Positions 52,296 through 62,445 of a stretch of 64,000 nt of DNA are shown in pieces. The position numbers were made by a program, and so were the translations under genes. The stretch spans positions 62,001 through 126,000 of the forward strand of contig NZ_JAPCKJ010000004.1 in NCBI RefSeq assembly GCF_034439435.1, read 5' to 3'. The stretch's first letter is position 1; every line of letters starts with the position of its first letter. The notes beneath the pieces were generated by a model. The model was not told the DNA's origin and did not search any database. It worked only from the letters and a program-made list of their open reading frames with translations. The stretch comes from Sarcina sp034439435. Lineage in GTDB: Bacteria > Bacillota > Clostridia > Clostridiales > Clostridiaceae.

Positions 52296-53249
52296 TTACG
52301 CTTGAGTAACAAGAACTTTTTCTTCTTCTTTCTCTTCTTCCTTTTTAGTAACTGTTTTTTCTCCAAATATATCTTGGCTAGTAGATAATCCTTTTAAGTA
52401 ATCAACAAATCCATCTCTAAGATCTGATCTTCTTAAGGCATACTCAACAGTAGCTTCTAAGAATCCTAGTTTATCTCCAACATCATATCTTCTACCCTCA
52501 AAATCATAAGCATACATAGCTTCTTCGCTCATAAGCTCTAAAAGGGCATCTGTTAATTGAATTTCTCCACCTTTACCTGGCTTAGTATTTTCTAATATTT
52601 CAAATATTCTAGGTGTTACTATATATCTTCCTAATATAGCTACATTTGAAGGTGCTTCTTCTTGAGATGGTTTTTCAACTAATCCCTTTACTTTGTAAAC
52701 TCTACCTTCAATATGTTTTCCATTAACAATTCCATACTTAGAAACATTCTCTTCTGGAACAGTTTGAACACCTAATACACTAGTTCTATATTCATCATAA
52801 CAATCAATTAATTGCTTTAAACATGGTTTCTCATCATTATAAACCACGTCATCTCCAAGTAATATAGCAAATGGCTCATCCCCAACGAAAGTCTTTGCAC
52901 AATGTATAGCATGTCCAAGTCCCTTTGGTTCTTTTTGTCTTATATAATGAATATCAACCATTTCTGATATATCTCTAACTAAATCTAAAAGTTCAGTCTT
53001 ACCTGACTTTTCAAGCTCCATTTCAAGTTCAATATTACGGTCAAAGTGATCCTCAATTGATTTTTTACTTCTTCCTGTAATAACAAGAATTTCTTCAATT
53101 CCTGAGGCTATAGCTTCTTCTATTATGTATTGTATAGTTGGCTTATCCACTATCGGAAGCATCTCCTTAGGTTGAGCTTTTGTTGCAGGTAAAAATCTAG
53201 TTCCAAGACCTGCTGCTGGTATTATAGCTTTTCTTATTTTCTTATTCAT
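52296..53249 (-). CDS. galU: UTP-glucose-1-phosphate uridylyltransferase
   Basis: A 317-aa nucleotidyltransferase making UDP-glucose. The start KAIIPAAGLGTRFLPATKAQPKEMLPIVDKPTIQYI contains the GxGxR nucleotide-binding and catalytic lysine region. Others are FAILLGDDVVYN, GIVEKPSQEEAPSN-like KVKGLVEKPSQEEAP, and GRRYDVGDKLGFLEATVEYALR. A Glu/Lys tail (KKEEEKEEEKV) is an oddity. ATG 53249 has AAGGGG eight bases upstream. It feeds galE, glycolipid and polysaccharide synthesis encoded upstream. Confidence 0.94.
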   Translation of the reverse strand: MNKKIRKAIIPAAGLGTRFLPATKAQPKEMLPIVDKPTIQYIIEEAIASGIEEILVITGRSKKSIEDHFDRNIELEMELEKSGKTELLDLVRDISEMVDIHYIRQKEPKGLGHAIHCAKTFVGDEPFAILLGDDVVYNDEKPCLKQLIDCYDEYRTSVLGVQTVPEENVSKYGIVNGKHIEGRVYKVKGLVEKPSQEEAPSNVAILGRYIVTPRIFEILENTKPGKGGEIQLTDALLELMSEEAMYAYDFEGRRYDVGDKLGFLEATVEYALRRSDLRDGFVDYLKGLSTSQDIFGEKTVTKKEEEKEEEKVLVTQA

Positions 53250-53418
53250 TCTCTTATCCCCTTGTACAATAAAATTTAAAGACTTCAAAATACTTTTTCA
53301 TGACTCTATTTTAGTAAAACTATTGTAAGTTAATTGTCAAGTTCTATCCTTGATTAATTTAAATACAAAAATATATTTAAATACTTTTAACCTAGATTAT
53401 TACAACATATGATTAATT

Positions 53419-54435
53419 CTATCTGAAATTTTTCATTCCAACACATTGCCACTTCCAAAAATCTTTACACATATCTTCTAAGTTTTTCTCTGCTTTCCAT
53501 CCAAGCTCTTTCTCAGCTTTTGATGGATCTGCAAAGCTAGTGGCAATATCTCCTGCTCTTCTTTCAACTATTTTATAAGGTATTTCCTTACCTGATGCCT
53601 TTGAAAAAGCCTCAATTATTTCTAATACAGAATATCCTTGTCCAGTTCCTAAGTTATATGTACTAACTCCTGAACCATCCTCTAACTTTTTCATGGCAGC
53701 TACATGTCCTTTTGCTAAATCAACAACATGTATATAATCTCTTACTCCAGTTCCATCTGGAGTGTTGTAGTCATTTCCAAATACTCTTACATAATCTAAC
53801 TCACCATCAGCTACTTTTGAAACATAAGGCATAAGATTATTTGGTATTCCATTAGGTAACTCACCAATTAACCCACTCTCATGAGCTCCAACTGGATTAA
53901 AATATCTAAGAAGTACAATATCCCATGAATTATCTGATACATATATATCTCTTAAAATATCCTCTGTCATTGTCTTACATCTACCATAAGGATTTGTTGC
54001 AAATCCTGATTGAAGTCCTTCATGTACAGGCACAATTTCACTTTCTCCATAAACGGTAGCTGAAGAACTAAATATAAACTTCTTAACATTATGATTTCTC
54101 ATACTTGTTAAAAGATTTAAAGTTCCAATAATATTGTTATTATAATATTCTAAAGGTTTTTCAACTGATTCTCCGACTGCTTTAAGAGAAGCAAAGTGTA
54201 TAACAGCATCTATTTTTTCATTTTCAAAAATAGTGTCTATGTCTTCAAAATTGACTAAGTCACCTTCATAGAATTTTATTTTTTTACCTGTTATATCTTC
54301 AACTATATCTTTAACTTCTTTTCTACTATTTATTAAGTTGTCAATAACAACAACAGAATTATTCTCATCCCCTAATAATTCTATTATCGTATGGCTTCCT
54401 ATATAGCCAATTCCGCCAGTTAATAATATATTCAT
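53419..54435 (-). CDS. galE: UDP-glucose 4-epimerase, copy 1
   Basis: A 338-aa short-chain dehydrogenase-type epimerase interconverting UDP-glucose and UDP-galactose. The NAD motif is TGGIGYIGSH, the catalytic region has SSSATVYGES and NPYGRCK (YxxxK), and RYFNPVGAHESG with DYIHVVDLAKGH follow. It differs from copy 2 (56485-57501) at only about a dozen residues. It lies between galU and the pgm pseudogene. Confidence 0.94.
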   Translation of the reverse strand: MNILLTGGIGYIGSHTIIELLGDENNSVVVIDNLINSRKEVKDIVEDITGKKIKFYEGDLVNFEDIDTIFENEKIDAVIHFASLKAVGESVEKPLEYYNNNIIGTLNLLTSMRNHNVKKFIFSSSATVYGESEIVPVHEGLQSGFATNPYGRCKTMTEDILRDIYVSDNSWDIVLLRYFNPVGAHESGLIGELPNGIPNNLMPYVSKVADGELDYVRVFGNDYNTPDGTGVRDYIHVVDLAKGHVAAMKKLEDGSGVSTYNLGTGQGYSVLEIIEAFSKASGKEIPYKIVERRAGDIATSFADPSKAEKELGWKAEKNLEDMCKDFWKWQCVGMKNFR

Positions 54436-54640
54436 TAAAACTTCTCCCTCACCAAAAAATTACATCTAAAATTATATCATAAAATAATTAACTCTTACAA
54501 ATTAACAATATCTAAAAAATAAAAAGTTGATATTAGTATAACTTTTATTCATAAGAAAGTTATATTATATTTTTTTATCATCTTATTATATATAAAATAA
54601 AACAATATTAAATTTATATGCAATATTTTTCAAAAAAATA

Positions 54641-54676
54641 ACATAGCAAATTCAGAGGAGTTAGAACTTGCTATGT
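54641..54676 (-). terminator. terminator of the pgm gene
   Basis: 13-bp arms ACATAGCAAATTC (54641-54653) and 54664-54676 with a ten-base loop (one mismatch). An A run at 54632-54638 is on the left. Confidence 0.75.
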
Positions 54677-54725
54677 CTTTATATTATATGAATAATATCT
54701 AATTTTCTTAAATTTAAATATAAAA

Positions 54726-56450
54726 TTAAAGTTCTTTATTTACAATGTCCATTACGGCTTTTTCAAATTTCTCTATTTTTTCATTTGATTCTTTTAGAGT
54801 TTTAGCTTCTATAGCTAAATAAATCTTCATTTTCGGCTCTGTTCCTGATGGTCTAATAACAAACCATGAATTATCTTCTAGTATATATTTTAAAACATTA
54901 GATTTTGGAAGATTAATTTCTCTTTCTTCCATAGTATCGTTATCTATTTCTTTACTTAATTTATAATCAAATGAAGTTTTAACCTTAACTCCCAAAACCT
55001 CTTTAACAGGATTATTTCTTAAAGAATCTATACATTTAGCTATCTTTTCTTGTCCTTCTTTTCCTGCTAATTCTATAGATATAAGTTTTTCTTGCGTATA
55101 TCCAAACTTTTCATATAACTCTATTAAAGCTTCGTAAAGAGTTAGTACATTTTCTTTATAATATAACGCCATCTCAGCAATTAAAGTTGAAGCTATAACT
55201 GCATCCTTATCTCTTACAAAATTTCCTGCTAAATATCCATAGCTTTCTTCTAAACCAAAGATGAAATCATTACTCTTAGTTTTTTCAAACTCTCCTATTT
55301 TTTCACCAATATATTTGAATCCAGTTAGTGTATTTATAAGCTCTACACCATAAAAGTCCGCTATATTTTTAACGCCTTCTGTAGTAACTATTGTTTTTAT
55401 AATAGCTCCCTTTGAAGACAATTTTTCTTCATCTTTTAGTGATTTTAATATATAATCTGCTAAAAGCATTCCTGTTTGGTTTACTGTTAAAACTTTATAT
55501 TCTCCTGAATTATCCTTAACAACAACCCCTATTCTATCGCAGTCTGGGTCAGTTCCAAAAATTATATCTGGATTTTCAGTTTTAGCCATTTCTAAAGCTA
55601 ATTTAAATACTGATTTATCCTCTGGATTTGGATATGATGCTGTTGGAAAGTTTCCATCTGGCTTTTCCTGTTCTTTAACAACTTTTAAATTTTCAAATCC
55701 AAGTTCATGTAAAACTCTTCTAACCGGTTTATTACCTGAACCATGAATCGGAGTATATATTATTTTTAACTCCTTAGCCTTTTCTTGAACTAAGCTTTTT
55801 CTTATAAATAAAGATTTAACATTTTTAATGTAGACTTTGTCCACATTTTCTCCAATATAAGTTAATAACCCTTTATCTAATGCTTCTTTCTCAGACATAG
55901 TTTTAACATGTTCAAATATATGTAAAGAATCAATATATCTTATAATTTCTTTAGCTGTTTCGTCAGTTATTTGTCCTCCATCAGCTCCATAAACTTTATA
56001 TCCATTATATTGTTTTGGGTTATGAGAAGCTGTTATAACTATTCCTCCTGAACATTTAAGCTCTCTCACTGTAAATGAAAGTTCTGGAATTGGTCTTAAA
56101 TCTTCAAATAAGAAAACCTTTATATTATTAGCAGCAAAAGTTAATGCTGTTGCCTTTGCAAACTCCTTTGACATGTTTCTTGAGTCATAAGCAATAGCTA
56201 TAGATGGATTTTCAAAGTGTTTTTTTAAATATTGTGAATATCCCTGAGTAGCCTTTTATACAGTGTATATATTCATTCTATTATTACCAGCCCCAATAAC
56301 TCCTCTTAATCCACCAGTACCAAATTCTAAATCTTTGTAGAATCTATCCTCAATTTCTATTGTATCTGTTAAATTCTTTAATTCTTATTTTATTTTTTTT
56401 GAAACCTTAGCTGATTCTATCCACATTTTTAGTCTTTCTAAATGATTCAT
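54726..56450 (-). pseudogene. pgm: phosphoglucomutase/phosphomannomutase with two in-frame stop codons
   Basis: The full frame starts at ATG 56450 (MNHLERLKMWIESAKVSKKI, after GGAGG) but meets TAA at codon 22 (56387-56385) and again at codon 65 (56258-56256). Recognisable pgm sequence lies between and after them (EFGTGGLRGVIGAGNNRMN, AIAYDSRNMS). From codon 93 an open frame of 482 residues continues to the normal end. It has the phosphoserine loop GGIVITASHNPKQYNGYK, metal loop FGTDPDCDRIG, GLEESYGYLAGN and SGTEPKMKIYL. The enzyme would interconvert glucose 1- and 6-phosphate for UDP-glucose. As read it should not give full-length protein. Confidence 0.88.
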
Positions 56451-56484
56451 CTTTAATCCTCCAAGTAAAATTTTTATGCTTGTG

Positions 56485-57501
56485 CTATTTTAAATTTTTC
56501 ATTCCTACACATTGCCATTTCCAAAAGTCTTTACACATATCTTCTAAGTTTTTCTCTGCTTTCCATCCAAGCTCCTCTTCAGCTTTTGATGGATCAGCAA
56601 AGCTAATAGCAATATCTCCTGATCTTCTTTCAACTATTTTATAAGGTATTTCTTTTTCTGATGCCTTTGAAAAAGCTTCAATTATTTCTAATACAGAATA
56701 TCCTTGTCCAGTTCCTAAGTTATATGTACTAACTCCTGAACCATCCTCTAACTTTTTCATAGCAGCTACATGTCCTTTGGCTAAATCAACAACATGTATA
56801 TAATCTCTTATTCCAGTTCCATCTGGAGTGTTATAGTCATTTCCAAATACTCTTACATAGTCTAACTCTCCATCAGCTACTTTTGAAACATAAGGCATAA
56901 GATTATTTGGTATTCCATTAGGTAACTCACCAATTAACCCACTTTCATGAGCTCCAACTGGATTAAAATATCTAAGAAGAACAATATCCCATGAATTATC
57001 TGATACATATATATCTCTTAACATATCCTCTGTCATTGTCTTACATCTACCATAAGGATTTGTTGCAAAACCTGATTGAAGTCCTTCATGTACAGGCACG
57101 ATTTCACTTTCTCCATAAACGGTAGCTGAAGAACTAAATATAAACTTCTTAACATTGTGATTTCTCATACTTGTTAAAAGATTTAAGGTTCCAATAATAT
57201 TGTTATTATAATATTCTAAGGGTTTTTCAACTGATTCTCCGACTGCTTTAAGAGAAGCAAAGTGTATAACAGCATCTATTTTTTCATTTTCAAAAATATT
57301 ATCTATGTCTTCAAAATTGACTAAGTCACCTTCATAGAATTTTATTTTTTTACCTGTTATATCTTCAACTATATCCTTAACTTCTTTTCTACTATTTATT
57401 AAGTTATCAATAACAACAACAGAATTATTTTCATCTTTTAATAGTTCTATTATTGTATGGCTTCCTATATAACCAATTCCACCAGTTAATAATATCTTCA
57501 T
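56485..57501 (-). CDS. galE: UDP-glucose 4-epimerase, copy 2
   Basis: A 338-aa paralogue of copy 1 with the same TGGIGYIGSH, NPYGRCK and DYIHVVDLAKGH motifs. Differences are scattered (for example K22 for G22, TEDMLRD for TEDILRD, TGIRDY for TGVRDY). DNA similarity is also very high, which indicates recent duplication or gene conversion across the intervening pgm. ATG 57501 has AGGAGTGATC upstream. Probably functional. Confidence 0.93.
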   Translation of the reverse strand: MKILLTGGIGYIGSHTIIELLKDENNSVVVIDNLINSRKEVKDIVEDITGKKIKFYEGDLVNFEDIDNIFENEKIDAVIHFASLKAVGESVEKPLEYYNNNIIGTLNLLTSMRNHNVKKFIFSSSATVYGESEIVPVHEGLQSGFATNPYGRCKTMTEDMLRDIYVSDNSWDIVLLRYFNPVGAHESGLIGELPNGIPNNLMPYVSKVADGELDYVRVFGNDYNTPDGTGIRDYIHVVDLAKGHVAAMKKLEDGSGVSTYNLGTGQGYSVLEIIEAFSKASEKEIPYKIVERRSGDIAISFADPSKAEEELGWKAEKNLEDMCKDFWKWQCVGMKNLK

Positions 57502-57581
57502 TCTAATTGATCACTCCTATTCAAAAATAATATAAGAACTAGTTCTTAACGTAACTGTAAATCTTTAAAAAGATAAAGAAA

Positions 57582-57616
57582 AATTTCTACTACAAAAAAA
57601 TTTATAGCAGAAACTT
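57582..57616 (-). terminator. probable terminator after murJ
   Basis: Arms near 57582-57597 and 57601-57616 (AAATTTCTACTACAAA) with three G-U type mismatches and T-rich RNA sequence beyond. Confidence 0.5.
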
Positions 57617-57637
57617 AATTTATAAAAACATAAATTT

Positions 57638-59149
57638 TTATTTTTTTCTTATTTTTTCTAAAACAATTTCTTTTATGAAAAATACCTCTTCAACTTTTAA
57701 TATATATACTAAAATTAAATATGTTAAAATAGCTATTGGACATAAAATAAATAAATTACTTATACCACATTCTAAAAGAATTATTAATTCTATAACCATT
57801 ATAGTTGATGAGAATATAACTTTAATTAAATTCTTATAAAACTCCTTATTCATAAACTTACCAATTTTTTTTCTCATATCTTTTAACATAAGTCCAGTTG
57901 TTACTATTGCAGAAATAGTTGTACCCAAGGCAAGTCCACCTATTCCTAAAATTCTTATAAGCATAATATTTGAAATTATATTGGTTAAAACTCCTATTAT
58001 TCCATTTTTCATTGGTATAACAGAATCTTGTAATGAATAAAACGCACGGCTTAGTACATCCCGTAGCCCATAAAATATTGTTCCTATTGAGTAAAACATT
58101 AATGCTGTTGCTGTCATATTAACAGAATTTGCATCAAATTCTCCTCTTTCAAAAATCAAAGTTATTATTTCTTTATTTAAAATAACAATAAGAAGTATTG
58201 CTGGTAACATAACAATTATTATTATTATTATTGATTTTGAAATCAAACCTTTAAATTTTTCTAAATTATCATTAACATAACTAGCCATTATAGGGAATAT
58301 TACTGTTACTATAGCAGTTATAAAAACAGTATGTATTATTGAATTCAACCTCTGTGCTAAATTTAATGCTGTTATGCTACCTGTTGGTAGATATGATCCT
58401 AACATCTTATCTACTACATCATTAATTTGCGCCACTCCACTTCCTATTATTACTGGAATTAATAATTTTATTATCTTTCCTATATATTCATTTTTAATAT
58501 TAAAATTAAGCTTAAATTTATATTTATATTTTATTAAATATGGTATCTGTATAGCTATTTGCAATGCATTACCTAAAACAGTTATTATTGTTAGTCCTAG
58601 CACACCAAAAGTATTTCCTAATAACAAGTATATTATTATTGGTATATTAATGATAATAGACATGTATGCAGTTGCTCTAAAATCATCTAATGTTTGTAAT
58701 ATAGCATTGAATCCTGCAACAATACCCATAAAGAAAATATTGATTATACTAACTTTGGTTAAGGTTACTGTAAGTAAATATCTTTCTCCCGTAAAATTTG
58801 GAGCTATTATTCTCACAATTTCATCTGAAAAAGCAAAAGAAATAACGCCTAAAAAAATAGTTAATGCTGATACTAAAGTCATTATGTTATTAGCAAACTC
58901 AAACATTTCATCTTTATTTTTCTTCATTAATATCTCAGAAAATATAGGAATAAAAGTGGTAGTTATTCCAACCCCTACTATTCCAAAGACTATGTTAGGA
59001 ATAGTAATAGCCATATTATATGCATCGGCTTGATAACTTGTACCATAATTACTAGCCATTAATATATCTCTAAGAAAACCTAAAAGTTTTGAAAACAAAC
59101 TTAAAGCTGTCAATAATGTTACCGATTTTATAACTTTATTATTTTTCAT
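57638..59149 (-). CDS. murJ: MurJ/MviN-type lipid II flippase-like protein
   Basis: A 503-aa membrane protein with about 14 helices of the MOP superfamily. The typical N-terminus is KSVTLLTALSLFSKLLGFLRDILMASNYG, followed by NIVFGIVGVGITTTFIPIFSE and the mid-protein LAQRLNSIIHTVF and RAFYSLQDS blocks. ATG 59149 follows GGAG; an ATG at 59161 overlaps the stop of the preceding gene. In this polysaccharide cluster it could flip a lipid-linked glycan other than lipid II. It is the last gene of the glycosyltransferase run. Confidence 0.85.
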   Translation of the reverse strand: MKNNKVIKSVTLLTALSLFSKLLGFLRDILMASNYGTSYQADAYNMAITIPNIVFGIVGVGITTTFIPIFSEILMKKNKDEMFEFANNIMTLVSALTIFLGVISFAFSDEIVRIIAPNFTGERYLLTVTLTKVSIINIFFMGIVAGFNAILQTLDDFRATAYMSIIINIPIIIYLLLGNTFGVLGLTIITVLGNALQIAIQIPYLIKYKYKFKLNFNIKNEYIGKIIKLLIPVIIGSGVAQINDVVDKMLGSYLPTGSITALNLAQRLNSIIHTVFITAIVTVIFPIMASYVNDNLEKFKGLISKSIIIIIIVMLPAILLIVILNKEIITLIFERGEFDANSVNMTATALMFYSIGTIFYGLRDVLSRAFYSLQDSVIPMKNGIIGVLTNIISNIMLIRILGIGGLALGTTISAIVTTGLMLKDMRKKIGKFMNKEFYKNLIKVIFSSTIMVIELIILLECGISNLFILCPIAILTYLILVYILKVEEVFFIKEIVLEKIRKK

Positions 59150-59160
59150 TTTATTCTCCA

Positions 59161-60300
59161 TTATAGTATATTATATATTTTCTCTAGAGTATTATTTAAA
59201 TCAAAAATACTACTTCTCTCTTTAGCTAATGCTTCATATTTACTTATTAATCTTCTATTAGTATCTATCTCATTTAATATATTAACTAATTCATTTTCAT
59301 CATTAACTATCACACCAAATTTTCCATTTTCTAAAATTTCAATTGGTCCCGAACAATTTGTTGATACAACCATCTTCCCCAATATTATTGCCTCAGCAAC
59401 AACTAACGAGAAGCCTTCATTTCTAGAAGCTGAAACCACAACATCTGAATTTTTAATATATTTATATGGATTATCTTTAAAACCAAGAAATCTAACTTTT
59501 TTATTGACTTTTAATTCTTCACATAAGTTTTTTAAGTATTTCTTTTTGCTTCCCTCTCCAATTATGTATAAATAATTATTTTCTTTATTTAAATTACTTT
59601 TAGTAAATGCTCTTATTAATACATCTTGTCCTTTTTCTTCTTCTAACCTTCCTATATTAGAAATTTTAAAATCCCCTTCTAAGATAATTTTTTCATTTCC
59701 TTTTTTAAAAATCTTATCTTTATCTAGAACATTATATATTACTGTTAATTTATTTTTATCTTTAAAATATCTGTTTTCAAATCCTTTAAGAGCATCCTGT
59801 GAAACACATACTATCTTTTCAAAATTTAAATAACATTTTTTTTCTTCATCATATGACTTATAATATTTTGTATACCAATTGTATTTACTTACATCTGTAT
59901 GCACCCAAGCAATTTTCTTTTTCTCATTATCTCCTATAATGTCAACTATCTTAGTTGATAGTCCCTCCATGAATGCTATATAAGTATCATAATCTTCTCC
60001 TATAATTGAAATTATTTTATTTTTTATTGTATTTGTTAATAATGACTTAGAAGCTAATAAGAAAAATATTTTTCGTCTTATTTTATTTATAATTGTTTTA
60101 CTCTTAGAATATTTTAAATTAAATAAATATTTTAATTTTATATTGCTATTAAGCTCCTCTAAATAAACTCCCTCTTTTGAAAATAAAAATAAAGTCAATT
60201 CATATTGGTTAAAGTCAAAATTATTTAGCAAAGTTACTAATGTTTTTTCAGCTCCTCCACCATTTAAATTATCAATCACGAATAATATTTTTTTCTTCAT
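59161..60300 (-). CDS. glycosyltransferase family 4
   Basis: A 379-aa GT-B enzyme. The N-domain start is KKKILFVIDNLNGGGAEKTLVTLLN, and the C-domain holds ISNIGRLEEEKGQDVLIRAF, YIIGEGSKKKYLKNL, RFLGFKDNPYKYIKNSDVVVSASRNEGFSLVVAEAIILGKMVVST with the EGFSLxxxEA donor-binding motif. It adds a sugar to a surface polysaccharide or lipid carrier; donor unknown. It overlaps the upstream polymerase gene by 29 nt. Confidence 0.9.
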   Translation of the reverse strand: MKKKILFVIDNLNGGGAEKTLVTLLNNFDFNQYELTLFLFSKEGVYLEELNSNIKLKYLFNLKYSKSKTIINKIRRKIFFLLASKSLLTNTIKNKIISIIGEDYDTYIAFMEGLSTKIVDIIGDNEKKKIAWVHTDVSKYNWYTKYYKSYDEEKKCYLNFEKIVCVSQDALKGFENRYFKDKNKLTVIYNVLDKDKIFKKGNEKIILEGDFKISNIGRLEEEKGQDVLIRAFTKSNLNKENNYLYIIGEGSKKKYLKNLCEELKVNKKVRFLGFKDNPYKYIKNSDVVVSASRNEGFSLVVAEAIILGKMVVSTNCSGPIEILENGKFGVIVNDENELVNILNEIDTNRRLISKYEALAKERSSIFDLNNTLEKIYNIL

Positions 60301-61522
60301 TCTTCTCCCCCAAATAGTTATTTAAATTATTGAATAACATTATTATGAAGCAGTATTGAATCATATAATCTCCCATTACAGATATTCCATTATAAATATT
60401 TATTATTCCTGTCAAAGCTATAAAGTATATAAATATTTTGAAATGTTTTTTTAAAAACAACTTTATTGCTGGGTACAGAAATAGAGCATACATTACTATG
60501 GTTATTATTATTCCGCACTCATATGAAAATATTAAAAATGGATATTCAAAACTTGAAATACTAGTATTCATTATATTTAATAAATATCCGCTATAATCAA
60601 CACCTTTTCCTAAAAAAGTTGGTTTAGGCAAATATCCCATTTTTATATAGTCAAAAACTTCATTTCTTCCTGAAGAAAAATCTATATTAACTAATCTTGC
60701 TAAAACAATTTCCCTAAATACTTTGCTAAGTGCTACTGATACCACAGTTATTACTAAAAAAGTATTAATACATATTTTACCAATTATACTTTTATATATA
60801 TTAAAATTTATTATTAATAAAGCTAGTAATATTATTATTCCAGCCTTACTACTAGTAATAATAACTCCTACTATACTAACTATAGATATAATAAACATAT
60901 TTATTTTTTTATTTAAATATTGATATGCTATAGCATTTAATATATAAAATAATATAATCATTTGAGCAACTCTCAGTGGATGCCCATAAAAAGAATAATA
61001 TCTATATACTCCACTTTGCATAAGTAAGTCACTATTTAATAAACTTTCAAAGTAATTATGAGATGCTAAAAACTTCTGTACTCCAGAATTAGTTATAAAA
61101 TCAATGACTCCTAAAAAAACTAGAATTCCAACTAGAATATTAATTAATTTAAGAACTAAAAAATATACCTTCTTAAAATCAAACTTATTTAACTTTATTC
61201 CAATTAAAAGTAATGGCAACAATACAAATACTTCTTCATAAAAATATCTATCAATTCCATATCCATTAACCCTAAAATTTATAAAAAACAATATTTGTAT
61301 AAAAATAAATCCATATAATACTTTTAATTCATACATTTTATATTTTAACTTAAATAAAATTGTAAAAAACAATAGTATGTAAACAACATAGTTTACATAT
61401 CCAATTAGATTACTATCTATTTTTAAAAAATTACATATAATAAATCTTCTAAAAAAGTCAATTATTATAAAAGAAAATATAAAAATTAATATTATATAAC
61501 TATGACTTTTTAATCTTTTCAT
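60272..61522 (-). CDS. O-antigen ligase/polymerase-like (Wzy-type) membrane protein
   Basis: A 416-aa protein with about 11 hydrophobic helices and a large periplasmic-type loop (about 150-180). SGVYRYYSFYGHPLRVAQMI and ITSSKAGIIILLALLIINF, followed by LVNIDFSSGRNEVFDYI and FLGKGVDYSG, match the Wzy_C/WaaL-type pattern (conserved S-GH-N and R-EV segments). It probably polymerises or ligates repeat units. AAGGAGAAAATA precedes the ATG. Overlaps on both sides suggest coupled translation. Confidence 0.82.
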   Translation of the reverse strand: MKRLKSHSYIILIFIFSFIIIDFFRRFIICNFLKIDSNLIGYVNYVVYILLFFTILFKLKYKMYELKVLYGFIFIQILFFINFRVNGYGIDRYFYEEVFVLLPLLLIGIKLNKFDFKKVYFLVLKLINILVGILVFLGVIDFITNSGVQKFLASHNYFESLLNSDLLMQSGVYRYYSFYGHPLRVAQMIILFYILNAIAYQYLNKKINMFIISIVSIVGVIITSSKAGIIILLALLIINFNIYKSIIGKICINTFLVITVVSVALSKVFREIVLARLVNIDFSSGRNEVFDYIKMGYLPKPTFLGKGVDYSGYLLNIMNTSISSFEYPFLIFSYECGIIITIVMYALFLYPAIKLFLKKHFKIFIYFIALTGIINIYNGISVMGDYMIQYCFIIMLFNNLNNYLGEKNEEKNIIRD

Positions 61523-62445
61523 TATTTTCTCCTTAAAAGCTTTTTAACTTTTATTTTATTTGATAAAATTATTCCTTCTTTTAAAGCATTTAATTTAGGA
61601 ATTCCTTTAAGTTTATATTTTTTAGTTATAGAATTAAATTCATTATTTACATAACCATATCTTAAATAATTTTTTATAATCTCTCTCTTATTATCATTAC
61701 CTATATTTAAATTCAATAACTCTTCAAAATATAATTTGGTTCCATTCCAATTTTCACTCATTATTTCATCATATTTTTTAGTTAATCCATCATCTAAATA
61801 CTCACATAATGTAAATATTTCATTTACCCATCTTAACTTATTTTTTTCATTCATTATTCTATTATATACTACAGCTTCTGTAAGAAACTTTTCTCCTTTG
61901 AATTCTGGAAACCTATAATTCTTAAGAACTTCGTAATCAAAAATTATAGATTTATCTCCTAAAACTTTATAATTATATGTTAAGCCTAATAACGTATCAT
62001 CTAAAAAATTATCACACGGTATTTTATCACCAATTATAACATTATTATTTATATATCCCTTTAAGCCTCCAATGCCAATAATGTTATAATTATATTCTTT
62101 TTTATTAATATTACTCCATAATGTATTTATTTTTTCCAAACTATTTTTTGATAAAATATCATCAGAATCTACTATAAATACCAATCCCTCTTCAACTTTA
62201 TCAATTGCTATATTCAAAGCAGTATGTTTACCACCATTTTCTTTTTTTATATATTTTATAGCTATAATACCTTCTGATATATATTTATTTACTACTTCTT
62301 CTGTGTTGTCTTTACTACCATCATCAACAATAACCCATTGTATATTACTATATTTTTGTTCACATATACTTTTATAAATATTTTTTAAATACTTTCCCCT
62401 ATTATAGGTTGCAGTAATTATATTTATTTTATTCTCTTTGTTCAT
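61522..62445 (-). CDS. glycosyltransferase family 2
   Basis: A 307-aa GT-A enzyme. It has INIITATYNRGKYLKNIYKSI, IQWVIVDDGSKDNTEEVV (nucleotide-binding DDGS), ENGGKHTALNIAID and GLVFIVDSDDILS (DxD metal site). The C-terminal half is helical. A one-base overlap with the polymerase gene and a 17-base overlap with the next GT2 gene show a tight operon. Donor and acceptor are unknown. Confidence 0.9.
   Translation of the reverse strand: MNKENKINIITATYNRGKYLKNIYKSICEQKYSNIQWVIVDDGSKDNTEEVVNKYISEGIIAIKYIKKENGGKHTALNIAIDKVEEGLVFIVDSDDILSKNSLEKINTLWSNINKKEYNYNIIGIGGLKGYINNNVIIGDKIPCDNFLDDTLLGLTYNYKVLGDKSIIFDYEVLKNYRFPEFKGEKFLTEAVVYNRIMNEKNKLRWVNEIFTLCEYLDDGLTKKYDEIMSENWNGTKLYFEELLNLNIGNDNKREIIKNYLRYGYVNNEFNSITKKYKLKGIPKLNALKEGIILSNKIKVKKLLRRK

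Noticed and set aside
54726..56174. Intact 482-aa phosphoglucomutase starting at MSKEFAKA
   Set aside because: There is no ribosome site at that Met beyond chance, and 92 upstream codons in frame encode the conserved N-terminus, broken by two stops. Called a pseudogene.
58374..59033. 219-codon plus-strand ORF
   Set aside because: Shadow of the hydrophobic murJ gene on the opposite strand; no start signals.
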